Source: Ophiobolus disseminans (lineage: Eukaryota; Ascomycota; Dothideomycetes; Pleosporales; Phaeosphaeriaceae). Taken from it: a DNA stretch of 64,000 nt. The stretch lies in assembly GCA_010093685.1 (NCBI GenBank), contig MU006217.1:1409644-1473643 (forward strand), in the 5' to 3' direction. Positions 54,889-64,000 of the stretch are shown here, one piece after another; position 1 is the stretch's first letter, and each line of letters starts with the position of its first letter. The notes below the pieces were generated by a model, which saw nothing but the letters and a program-made list of their open reading frames with translations, did no database searches and was not told the DNA's origin. A program made the translations under genes and the position numbers.

Positions 54889-55368
54889 CTACTTTGCACC
54901 ACTCTGCCTCAAACTCGCACCATCAACCGTGTTCCCCCTGACATCATCCTCGCCACCATGATTCTTCGCATATCCCTCAGTCTTGGCCTCAGGTGCGCCA
55001 ACACCTCCATGTGCAAAGTCGCCCTGCTTGTACAGATTGCCGGTCGCGGGATTGATGGATCCGCCCTCGGACTCGGGAAGAGTGCGGTTGTTGCTACCGC
55101 CGGAGCCGTACTCGACGGTGCTGCCGGGGAACTTTGAGATTACGGACTCGTCGACGCCAGTGTCGTTTGCTGGGGTGGGTTAGTTTGGATCATTGGTGGC
55201 TTGAAGGATGTGGAGTGGAGTGAAAGACAGATTGCCGTAAGGGGCGCTCGATTAAAACTTACTTGAGTCACTACCAGCATGCCCCTTCTTTGCGGCATCG
55301 GTGTTCAGGTCGCGCTCAGCCTGCTCGGCAACCTTGAGGGGTGTGGTGTTCTCGGAGGTCGCTGACAT
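54889..55368 (-). CDS. Small hydrophilic protein of unknown function, 128 aa
   Basis: Exons 55368-55263 and 55169-54889 join in phase to give 128 aa. The start is MSATSENTTPLKVAEQAERDL. The second exon is Gly/Asn/Ser-rich and very hydrophilic (PGSTVEYGSGGSNNRTLPES, NPATGNLYKQGDFAHGGVG, EGYAKNHGGEDDVRGN). Small disordered proteins of this sort are common in Pezizomycotina and are often stress- or spore-associated, like LEA or hydrophilin types; that is an inference from composition. The intron (93 nt) has GTAAGT and CCCCAG ends. Only the spliced form gives a continuous reading frame on this strand. Confidence 0.75.
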
Positions 55369-56037
55369 GTTGTGTGTTCTTTGAGTAAAGTAGTGTGTTT
55401 GGCGAAGGCGCGGTCAATTGAACGGATTGATAGGGAGTAGAACTTTGGTGCAATGTTGGATGTGATATATGAGAAAAGTCTGTAACCCCAGTAGTTATGT
55501 ATGAGGCGATGATGAGAGTTGTGGACCCTGATGACATCACGACGACGTCGCATGTCAACGACGAGATTGAGCCCTGATGTAGTAACGAGTAGATGGTAAA
55601 TATGGGTCACGACATTAGTTGCCGCATTAGGCAGTTGTGTTCGCGTGCTTGGAATGGGGCGCCACAGAGTCTGTTGTGATGGGGTGGATGTGCCCAAGTC
55701 AAAAGTACATGAGTGTTCATGGAACACATTCTAAAATGTCAAGAAGAATGAGAAGGATAGTAGTGGGTTCATTACAATTGAGTATTAAGTATCCTATCGC
55801 TATTGACTTTTGAAGGTATGACTGCTCGGTTGGAGTACCCGAAGAAAGCTTCGTTGTCGTACATCATAAAGTGAAACACCGCGATAAAGAAATGGGTATG
55901 TGTATGACGAAAAGAGAAAGACGTTCTGATCATCCCGTAAGGTATCAAAATCCAGTATTCACGCTGTTCAAACCGCCACTTGCGACTCCACCATCAAGTC
56001 TATGTCAATGCCGTGCTTCTCAGAACAACGTCTTCCA
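55369..56037. other. Intergenic region
   Basis: 669 bp between two minus-strand genes. It holds the promoter of the 128-aa gene and the 3' flank of the CSC1-like gene. Overlapping short frames are not supported. Nothing else is seen. Confidence 0.55.
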
Positions 56038-58735
56038 CTAGTAGACGATGCGTTCGTCAAAGACAGGTGCTTCACGCGCCTTGCCGTCGTCGACGCCCTT
56101 CCAGTACACTTTGCCCTTCTCATTATAGGTAGTCTGCTCATCTGTGATCTCCAAGCCTGGCACAGCCTTCCTAGTGTCCCTGATCTCACGATCACTGATG
56201 CCCATGTCATCATGAGCGATCCAGATAACTGGTGTGGGAGAAGTGACAGAGGGATTGAAGAAGGCTCGCTTCTGGATCTCGACAGGGAGGGGCTCCTGGG
56301 GGCGGTGGTAGAACTGATCTAGGGACGCCGAAAGGTTGTGAATAGAGTTGCGCTCGGGGTTGAGAATATTGCGAAGGAAAAGAGGCATGCGAGATGCACG
56401 AGGTGCATGCTGAGAGGAGTGGCCATTTTGGGTAGTTGCGACCTTCTCGCCATTCACACCATTCAGGCCTTCCTCGTGGTGACCGTTTGTCGGCGTAGGA
56501 TCAGCATATGCGAGCCGTGCTTCTTCGTGACGAAGAGCAGCACCAAGGGTAAGCTGGAATAGGATGGTCATGGCGAGTAGGATCGCCATGATTATCAAGG
56601 GACCAATTGCCCGAATGTTGTTAGGCACGACGAGGGCAAAGAGACCAATAAGACAAAGTTCCGATAGGTAGCACCCAGTGAGGATTTGCTTCATGGCTTT
56701 TTGATACGCGGCGCCCTTGGTGTCGATGTCGGTTTCGTATACGTAGAGGAAATTGTACCTGAAGGCAATGTAGATGAGGCAGAAACCAACAGTGGCAAAT
56801 CCCAGGACCAAGGGTGCGATGCCAGAGTAGGTGACCGCAATGACAGCCAAGTTAGTCCACTTGGGAAACTCAGATCCCCACTTCGGGGCAGAGAGCTTGG
56901 TAAGCTTGTCGAAGATTTTGCGAGGCGTCTTTCCAGGGAGTATGCGACCGAGAAGCACGACGACGACGAAGCCACCAATGTTGAGAAGTGTGCCGGCAGC
57001 CGAAGAAAGACCCAAAAGAATGAAATAGCTGACGTAGAAGGTGGAAGCTCTTGGTAGATTGTCTGGAAGTAGAGTGAGAGCGGAGCCTGGTTTCTCGATA
57101 AGGTCGCCAAGGACAGTGGTTACGGCACCGGAGAGGGTGGTGATGAGGAAGACCTGAACAACCTGGAAAGCAAAATACCAGGTCTGCGTCTTGAGCTCGA
57201 TCTGGCTGTAAGTGACTACGCAACGTTAGCTCAACTCCAATATGGGAAGTGAATCTACTCACCATAACCGGCTAATTTGGCCATGACACGGCAAACAATG
57301 GGCACCAATGCCATCAGTACAGCAAGCAAAACTGCGGGCAGTAGACCAGTGACGACGCCAAGGATGACTGAAGGGATTTTGAGGATCCAGCTGAGCCAGC
57401 TGTACTTTACAGCGAGGCTGTCGATCTTGGAAACGGCACCGACAAAAGCAACTGGGATGGCGAAGAAGATGATCATAACGGAGATGAAGGCAGTTGCAAC
57501 GGCCAGTCGACCAAGATGCTCAGCGGGCTTGATGCGCAGATTGCCCCACACAACTTCCTGAGGCAGCACACCGAGCTGACGGGCCTGGAGCTTGGAGTTG
57601 GGCTTCGTCTTCCGGCTCTGCATCATCTGCCAAGCATCCTGTGCGTGTGTTTGAGTGTCGAATTCGAGGAAGACGGCGCCAACGAGGTCGCCCTGACCAT
57701 TCCAGTGCTTGTCCTGCTCCTGCGTGATCTTGGGAATCAGCTCGGCGAGGTGCGATCGTCCGTATTCGATGGTGTCGACCTTCTTGCCGATTAGGAACTT
57801 GAGCTTGTGCGTTGGGCGCTTCTTGGGATTGATCCACTTGGAGCCGTCTGCCACATCGCTGGCGACGAAATGCTTTTTGCCCTTCTCAGCCTTCAGCCTG
57901 TTCTTGTTGGCGTCAGTTGACAACTGGACCATGGCAGTCTCGAGCTTCATGACAGTGTCGTCGCGGTCCTCAACCAACTTGTCGAGCTGCTTGGTGTTGG
58001 AGGCAACCCAGGCATGCTTGACACCCGGAAACATCTCGAAGAGCGCAGATTGCGAGAGCGTCTTCGGGACGTTGGTGAAGAGAATGGTGCGCGAGGACAG
58101 ACGACTGGCGCCCCATGGCGAACGGCGGTAGGCCTGGCGCAGATTGACGACGTAGAAGGATTCGCGGGCAATGATGACCAGGATCATGCTGATGAAAACG
58201 ACGGAGATCAAGGCGTGCGCATAGTAGCGATTGACGTTCCTGGGGGGTTCTTGAGAAACATTGGCCATGGAGAGTAGGTCCAGCTGCTGTTGTCCTCCGC
58301 CTCCAGTCGCATTGACAGCGAACAGAACAGGCCACGTGAGCAGGCAACCAAGGAAGGTGATGATGATGAGGACCTTGAAGAAGCGCACAAAGAGGTAGCC
58401 ATCGATAGACTGGTGATCGAGGATGTACTCGTCTTTCAGGCCTTTGAAGTCTTTTATCCAGCCAAACAAGCCCGGACTCTGCGCTGGCGTCTGGCGCTGT
58501 TCACCCAGATGGTTGAGGTAGGTCCGCGGCGCGTACACTCGGCGGAAGTACTTGCGCGCAATGAGAAAGGCCGTGACAAAGGCAGCGGCGATGATTGCGG
58601 CGGGAATGAGGGTCGACACCATGGACGACAGAGAATTGTTCTGGTCGCGGGCCGAGCCTGTTTCGCTGTATTGAAATCAGTATGCGCATCACATCACATG
58701 TTATTCGGCCTCTCTTACCCTCCGCTGGTCGACAT
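56038..58735 (-). CDS. CSC1/OSCA-type calcium-permeable channel family protein (Rsn1-like)
   Basis: Exons 58735-58719, 58665-57263 and 57215-56038 encode 865 aa. The first exon gives MSTSG and two bases of the next codon. Architecture matches the DUF221/TMEM63 family: an extracellular N-terminus with the first helix in MVSTLIPAAIIAAAFVTAFL, helices at VRFFKVLIIITFLGCLLTW and YAHALISVVFISMILVII, a cytosolic domain opening SRTILFTNVPKTLSQ and carrying VFLEFDTQTHAQDAW, then the helix set including FAFQVVQVFLITTLSGAV and FILLGLSSAAGTLLNIGGF. A disordered cytosolic tail ends in FDERIVY. Members are hyperosmolality- or stretch-gated cation channels or lipid scramblases; yeast RSN1 affects Na+ pump traffic. 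The exact role here is not established. Confidence 0.94.
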
Positions 58736-60914
58736 GGCGGGCGATTGGACGGTCGCACGAGACCTCGAGACGAAAAAAATGAGACTGTGGGGTTGCGAGG
58801 ATGGGTGTAGCGATGAGAGCAAAGCTCGCTGCTTGCACGAAAGTCGCGAAAGGGTGGTGTCGCAGGTAGAAGTAGTTTCCCCTGCGCGGTGACGTGCACG
58901 TATCAAAGGAGCAAGAGTGCGCATCAATAACAAGGTTATGTGGAAACCGCTAACCGCTGTCTGGTTAGCTTCCGCTGGCGCGCTTTCCTGATTTGCGGCG
59001 CTTTCTCGCGCTCAGCTGCCCAAGCTCCACCCCATGCTTCGATCTCCAAAAGATCTGGGCCCGTCTCACACATCACCAGCCTCAATTGCGGCGCAAACTT
59101 TGCCTCCCGGCATGCGTTTGGCTGCACGTCGGTGTGTCCGTTGTCAGCTGCAGGCTGCATTTACGCACTCCCCATTAACGCAGCCAAACGCGACTCGATA
59201 AATATTCGCTTGGCGGGAGGCATGGCCCCCTGAAGCGAAGAAAAAGTCAAATCCGGGACTGGGGGAGATTGCATATGCCCAGCCGAGCCTCTGATGATCG
59301 CACAGAAGCGGTGGACACGTTACGTCGACCACTATCATTGGCCTGTTCTGATACCCGATTGCCCTTCTTGGGTGTTTGAAGCTATCGAAGACACTTGGGG
59401 AAGAGAAAGCAAGGCTTAAACTGACACGACGATTGTCACCGTGTTGGCGGCCGTGTGTCACATGCGCACGGCAGCACACGATCGACGCGGAAGCAGACGA
59501 TGACGGCGATCGCGACCTGCGACGTATGCAGTGCCCCGCCCTGCCGCAACACCATCTCCAATTCTCGTGGTTTTCTGAGCTGATTGACCTTCTTGACGAG
59601 GTGCTTCGCACAGCCTCCTCATGATTGAACGACTTGAAGAGTCTAGATTTCCGCCACGCGGTTAATCTGGAATCTCCCACGTTCTAACACCGACTGCGTC
59701 GCCTGTTTTCAGTCAAGACTAGCCGCCAGCAAAGTAACACATGATGCGCTCGTCGTGTCTTTCAGCTTGCTACCCATGTTTTCCATGCAAGTTAACGTGT
59801 ACGACGTGCGACCATTTAAACAGGTTGCGCTATCGCTACGGTGTGGCGGCAGTTGCTACGTGCACAGCCACCAACCCCACCAGCTACGAAGGGTGTGGCA
59901 TGTGCGAAGGTAGTTCCTTCTGTGTTAGTGAACTCACCACCATTAGAAATTGTGAGCATGATTTGTATTACGCACTTATATCAAAGCAGACATTGCAGTA
60001 CGATATCGTAGCTATAAATTCGATATAGTGTGAAGGGCACTCGGAAGTAGAGAGGATATCTCCGGTGTTCTGAGGCACAAGGGTTGGTTTTCGTAGATAG
60101 ACAGACAGGGAGGTTGTGGCAGTTCTGACCGGGAGAACAGAGAGGACTGTCACAGGGGATTCACTACAATGATCAGGGTTGCTGGGAAGGCTGTATCAAG
60201 ATTGCTGTATTGAGTTGAACACGATGAGCTCCAGGAGCTCATCGCGGGTGTCTATATACCTGCGTGCCATCGCTCGGGGGACTGCCATCGCGAGATGGTC
60301 TGCCTTGGCGCGATGGTAGTCATGTGACATGGTTGCACTGCCCCACTTCGGGCGGGATGATTGTCCTCACCCGAACAATCGATACGTCCCGACCTTTGTT
60401 CGTAACATATAGACGCACATCAATAATCTTCTGAACCGAGTTTAGAATTTTTGAGTACAAAGAGAGCCATTCCTTCTCTCTGATGCATTTCTATACCTGA
60501 AGCATACTCCGCTAGCTTCATGGCGCGAGAAAAAGATTCGCTTTTCTGGTTGTCGTTGAAACTCCGCATATCTGACCACGCTAGCGGAGTTCATGCGGAC
60601 AATTGCGCACGCAAATTATCACAAGCACAGAAAGAAGAACCAAAGACAGTGGAAACCCAATGAGTAGAAGAATACCTTTGCCCACAACTTGTGGTCCTAC
60701 CAGGACCTCACCAATCCGCGGACGCCAGCGGATGTTGGTGGAACGGTGCGGAAGCGGACAACGGCGATGGAGATGATTATACTGAGGCATCAGAGAATAG
60801 ACAAAGTATAAATGACTCCAGCTGCCGTCAGTACAATTTCGAAAAGCGCCCATCCAATCTTCACATAAAGCAATCGCCACAACAACGTCTTCACACAGCC
60901 ATTAAAGTCACAAA
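58736..60914. other. Long divergent intergenic region with inverted repeats
   Basis: 2.2 kb between two start codons. No gene is supported; the 178-aa minus frame at 59680-59144 is compositionally odd and overlaps other frames. The interval 60215-60320 holds several inverted repeats, the longest being perfect (60222-60244). The rest looks like ordinary promoter sequence plus decayed repeats. Confidence 0.55.
60222..60244. repeat. Perfect 11-bp inverted repeat, 1-bp spacer
   Basis: cgatgagctcc, a, ggagctcatcg. A second smaller hairpin, ccatc-gcga-gatgg, lies about 45 bp downstream. Possible transposon terminus or protein-binding palindrome. Confidence 0.8.
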
Positions 60915-61372
60915 ATGTCCGCTACGAAGCAATCGCTCGGTCAATGGATCGAAACCCTCAACGATACTCTCTTCATCCAGCCGAACGATGAGTTAGCCCT
61001 CAAAGCCATCAACGAAGATGTCGATTCCAGTTTGATTACCAAGTATACCCACTCCTCACCCCGTGCCTCAGACATCTACTAACATCCCACCACAGGATCA
61101 ACGACAACACCTACACCTACGACCAGTTCAAGCCCGGCGTCCAGTACGCTCGCAGCACCACTACATCCACCCAAGATGTGTTCGACATCATCCTCGAATG
61201 GGAGAACCCGGAGAAAGGGGGAGGCGTTGTGGCCGTGCTGAGTAAGTGGACGATCAAGGATAAGGCGAGCGGTGAGGAGACGAAGAAGACGAATGTTATT
61301 GTTTGGGAGGTCAAGGTGGTTGATGGGAAGAGGAAGTTGGTGGGGCAGACGGAGGTAGAAACTGTTGATTAG
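60915..61372 (+). CDS. Small NTF2-like/SnoaL-like fold protein
   Basis: Exons 60915-61042 and 61096-61372 encode 134 aa, with the intron at a phase-2 junction (ITK-INDNTY). The pattern of an N-terminal helical part (SLGQWIETLNDTLFIQPNDEL) followed by strands ending VLSKWTIKDKASGEETKKT and VIVWEVKVVDGKRKLVGQTE fits an alpha+beta barrel cone as in NTF2/SnoaL-like proteins. This is an impression from secondary structure, not from a catalytic motif. No signal peptide. Fungal proteins of this size are often uncharacterised. Confidence 0.75.
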
Positions 61373-62885
61373 GAGGGAGCACGGCGATAGTTACCAGCCA
61401 TGTACTCTTCGTGCATGTATTCGTGGCGCCAAAGCGAAGATGTCAAGCAGCACATGGCTTTTCGAGTCCACTCACATATGTGCGTGCATCCATAAATACT
61501 CTAGTCCCGTCACGTGCATTTCGAGATGGGGTTTCGAACTCGAATCTGCTCATATGAACTCATAAGCTGCTGCTAGTGTGAAGTGGCTGACGGTCCACGC
61601 CATTTAAGAACAACCCGAGGCCCCCAAAAGATGGTGCCTTCCACTTCGCTGAACGTCGGATCCACTTCGCCCCTCACCGTCCGTCGACCTGACGCCTCTG
61701 CAGAGCTATGCAGCAACGCAAAATGGCAATGTAATTGCCATTAATCGATGATCTTCCCAGTCGGTGAGAACAGAAAATCTGTGTGACGGTTGATGACCAC
61801 GGAAGCCGGTGGCTATATGCGGTCGCTCACTTCTGCTGCGAATAACGAATCGGACCGATCAGCAATATGACGGCATGAACGACAGTTTATAAACACGGGA
61901 CATCGACGAAAGAGAAGAAGCGCCGGGTTGGTGAGGCTGCGAAGGATCGGGGAGGTTGAAACAGCAAGCGCACACGGGCCAGTAATTTCCCCACCACGAG
62001 ATTTGGTTTCAGTCCGTCACCCTGACAAAGGAACAACACGCCCCACTCAACGCCACTGCAGCATCCTCATGCTCCCCCTTTCACAAGCAGTGCCTAACTT
62101 CTAAGTATGGCGTTCAAAATATATTGAGTTCGTTGATCACAAGCCTGGACAGAAATAGTGCTGGTGTTGATGTGCGACATGAGCTGTCAATAACAACTCG
62201 ATGCATCCCGTCAGAAGATGAAGCAATGACGGCTGAAGTGACATCAAATTCGTCTCATCATGGTGCAGCCAGCGCATGACGTTTCGCCAAACGCCGATGG
62301 GAGTCGATGGAGTTTTTCCGGACAAGCTTCTCCACCGTTTCACGTCAGTCAGAATCCTCCTTCATCATTCGACGCTTTGGATCTGGAACGGGCTCCATCG
62401 AGGGACATGCATCGAAGCGAGTTCCTACAAATCTCCTCCGGTAATAAACTTGCGAAAACTTCTGGGGCGTAGGATCGGATGCTTACCTGCATCCAACGTC
62501 CTGTGGCCGCTAATCGAGGCCACTAGCTGTATCTGGATCTGTGCCGCCCATGGCGCCCGCTGGATAGATGACAGGTCCTGGCATCCACTTGGCATCAGAC
62601 CAGGAACCTGGGTTTCACGATCTCGTTCTGCTTGTCAGTGCTGCAGCTACGCCTGTCATGGCGGCAGTGTGCCGTGTACGCGGGATGAGTATAAGAGGTT
62701 CCGACGTCCCTGGAAGACAAGGCCATCAAGCTTGACGCTGACACTCACTTTCACACGCTCTTTAGCATACACTCACTTTCGTAGATTATCCATTCGTCTG
62801 TCATTCATTCATTTTCAGGTTCAAACCCATCTTTGACTATACTCTCACCTTCCAAACACCAACACATACCAATCAAACCATCAAC
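61373..62885. other. Intergenic region, 1.5 kb
   Basis: It holds the promoter of the AA9 gene. A + frame at 62276-62836 (186 aa) overlaps the TATA-like site and has no protein features. Nothing else is assigned. Confidence 0.55.
62690..62697 (+). promoter_or_regulatory. TATA-like element of the AA9 gene
   Basis: tataagag, 188 bp before the ATG at 62886. The C/T-rich stretch and CACC-type leader (caaccatcaacatg) between it and the ATG are consistent with a 5' UTR. Seen by eye only. Confidence 0.4.
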
Positions 62886-63896
62886 ATGAGGACCTCCATC
62901 GCTTTCGCTTTCGCCGCGGCCAAGCTCGTTGCTGCCCACACCACCTTCCAGTCCATTGTCATCGCCGGAAAGGACCAGGGTCAACACTTCGCTGTGCAGA
63001 CTCCTAGCAACGGCAACAACCCCATCAAGGATGTCACTGACACTGCCATGATCTGCAACGGCGGTACACCCAAGGCCGGCGAGTTTGTCGAGGTCGCTGC
63101 TGGTTCCAAGATTGGTATGCAGTGGCACCACAACGATGGTGCGCCCACCGCTGGTGATTCCGATGAGCCCATCGCTGCTTCCCACAAGGGACCCGTCATG
63201 GTCTACATTGCTAAGGCCGAGGGCAACGGTGTTGGCCCTGTCTGGACCAAAATCTACGAGGATGGTCTCTCTGGCGGCAAGTGGGCTGTCGATACTTTCA
63301 TCGCCAACAAGGGTTTGGTAGAGATCACCTTGCCCGACCTTGCGGACGGCGAGTACCTCATCCGCCCTGAGATGATCGGTCTCCATGAGGGCGATAGAGC
63401 TCAAGGCGCACAGTTTTACAACGGCTGTGGACAGATCAAGGTCACCGGTGGCTCCAAGGCTCTCCCAGCCACTGGTGTTGACATGACCAAGGCATACTCT
63501 GCCACCGACCCAGGTGTCCTATTCAACATGTACGGAGGCGCCACCACCTACACCATCCCCGGCCCCAAGGTTTGGGACGGTGCCAGCTCCGGCCCTGCCG
63601 CCCCAGCTACACCTGCCACTCCCTCCAAGTCCGCCACTCCTGTCGCCACCCCTGCTCCCTCCAAGACCGCTGCTCCTGTCGCATCTTCTTCCCCCGCGAC
63701 TCCCGTTGCTACCCCAGTCGAGGAGTCCGAGCCCACTACCCCAGCTCCATCACCATCCGCTGGCGCTGGCCCCGTTGGTGGCTCCGGCTCCACCCTCCCC
63801 GAGACCTTCACCATCACTCAGTTCATCGCTTGGCTCAAGCAGCAAACTGGTTCGTCGACCAAGGCTCGCCGCCACGCACGCGCTTTCAACTTGTAA
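62886..63896 (+). CDS. AA9 lytic polysaccharide mono-oxygenase
   Basis: A 336-aa frame. The signal peptide (residues 1-17, ending LVAA) is cleaved directly before His18, the N-terminal copper-brace histidine of the AA9 family (HTTFQSIVIAGK). The second brace His100 is in ASHKGPVMVYIA, and the axial Tyr lies in GAQFYNGCGQIKV. Pairs of Cys (ICNGG, NGCG) fit the family disulphide. A Pro/Ala/Thr/Ser-rich linker (about residues 240-300) follows, then a short helical end (LPETFTITQFIAWLKQQTG) and no CBM1. AA9 enzymes cleave cellulose or xyloglucan oxidatively. Secreted, intronless. The linker with a non-CBM tail is a recurring AA9 variant in filamentous ascomycetes. Confidence 0.94.
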   Translation: MRTSIAFAFAAAKLVAAHTTFQSIVIAGKDQGQHFAVQTPSNGNNPIKDVTDTAMICNGGTPKAGEFVEVAAGSKIGMQWHHNDGAPTAGDSDEPIAASHKGPVMVYIAKAEGNGVGPVWTKIYEDGLSGGKWAVDTFIANKGLVEITLPDLADGEYLIRPEMIGLHEGDRAQGAQFYNGCGQIKVTGGSKALPATGVDMTKAYSATDPGVLFNMYGGATTYTIPGPKVWDGASSGPAAPATPATPSKSATPVATPAPSKTAAPVASSSPATPVATPVEESEPTTPAPSPSAGAGPVGGSGSTLPETFTITQFIAWLKQQTGSSTKARRHARAFNL

Positions 63897-64000
63897 GCGC
63901 CTCACCATATCACGCCTTGCATAGCCGCGGCGTCACGGAACAAAACCTTCTTCATGTACATTGGTTGGATCTGAGAGTATATTCTTAGAGGACTTTGTCC

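Noticed and set aside
59144..59680. 178-aa minus frame, Ser/Arg/Cys-rich
   Set aside because: Odd composition, overlaps + frames and begins within promoter sequence.
61500..61545. Possible tRNA B-box-like ggtttcgaactcgaatc
   Set aside because: No matching A box or cloverleaf arms around it; no tRNA in the window could be supported by eye.
62805..63404. 199-aa minus frame
   Set aside because: Antisense of the AA9 gene, which has a full signal peptide and histidine brace.

Overview
The window is nuclear DNA from a filamentous ascomycete (Pezizomycotina), most likely a Dothideomycete of the Pleosporales type. The reasons are short spliceosomal introns (about 48-75 nt, GT...AG, several with CTAAC/CTAAT-like branch sites), compact intergenic spacing, and a gene content that includes a HET-domain incompatibility gene, an AA9 cellulose mono-oxygenase and a fungal GT2 polysaccharide synthase. 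I rebuilt most genes by joining ORFs across introns whose phases match. Species assignment is inference.

Layout. 1-4.6 kb: a HET-domain gene running off the left edge, whose C-terminus is an array of near-identical 96-bp coding repeats, followed by a gene-poor, repeat-littered stretch. 4.6-31.8 kb: mostly conserved housekeeping genes. These are a FHA-domain protein, the largest subunit of RNA polymerase III, V-ATPase subunit d, a GT2 glycosyltransferase, the U5 snRNP protein Dib1, a Hub1-type ubiquitin-like protein fused to an Arg/Asp-rich domain and the GPI-anchor subunit PIG-H/Gpi15. Four lineage-type proteins of unknown function lie among them. 31.8-38.6 kb: tRNA pseudouridine synthase Deg1/Pus3 and a VIT + vWA protein carrying a nucleoporin-like GLFG region.

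38.8-52.4 kb is the accessory-looking block. It holds an MFS sugar porter, a 2-oxoglutarate/Fe(II) dioxygenase, a luciferase-like (NtaA/SnaA/DszA type) FMN mono-oxygenase, a Baeyer-Villiger-like FAD mono-oxygenase, a Dal5-type anion permease and a secreted TAP-like alpha/beta hydrolase. Two divergent promoters lie inside it, one with a GATA-rich palindrome and one with a diverged 75-bp repeat. I read this block as a candidate uptake-and-oxidation cluster for a small organic N- or S-containing substrate. It is the best candidate here for an undescribed system.

52.6-55.4 kb: several very short genes, including coiled-coil microproteins and one reading frame broken by a stop codon. 56-64 kb: a CSC1/OSCA-type channel, a small NTF2-like protein, a long repeat-bearing gap and an AA9 lytic polysaccharide mono-oxygenase. 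I saw no tRNA, rRNA, CRISPR array or intact transposon.
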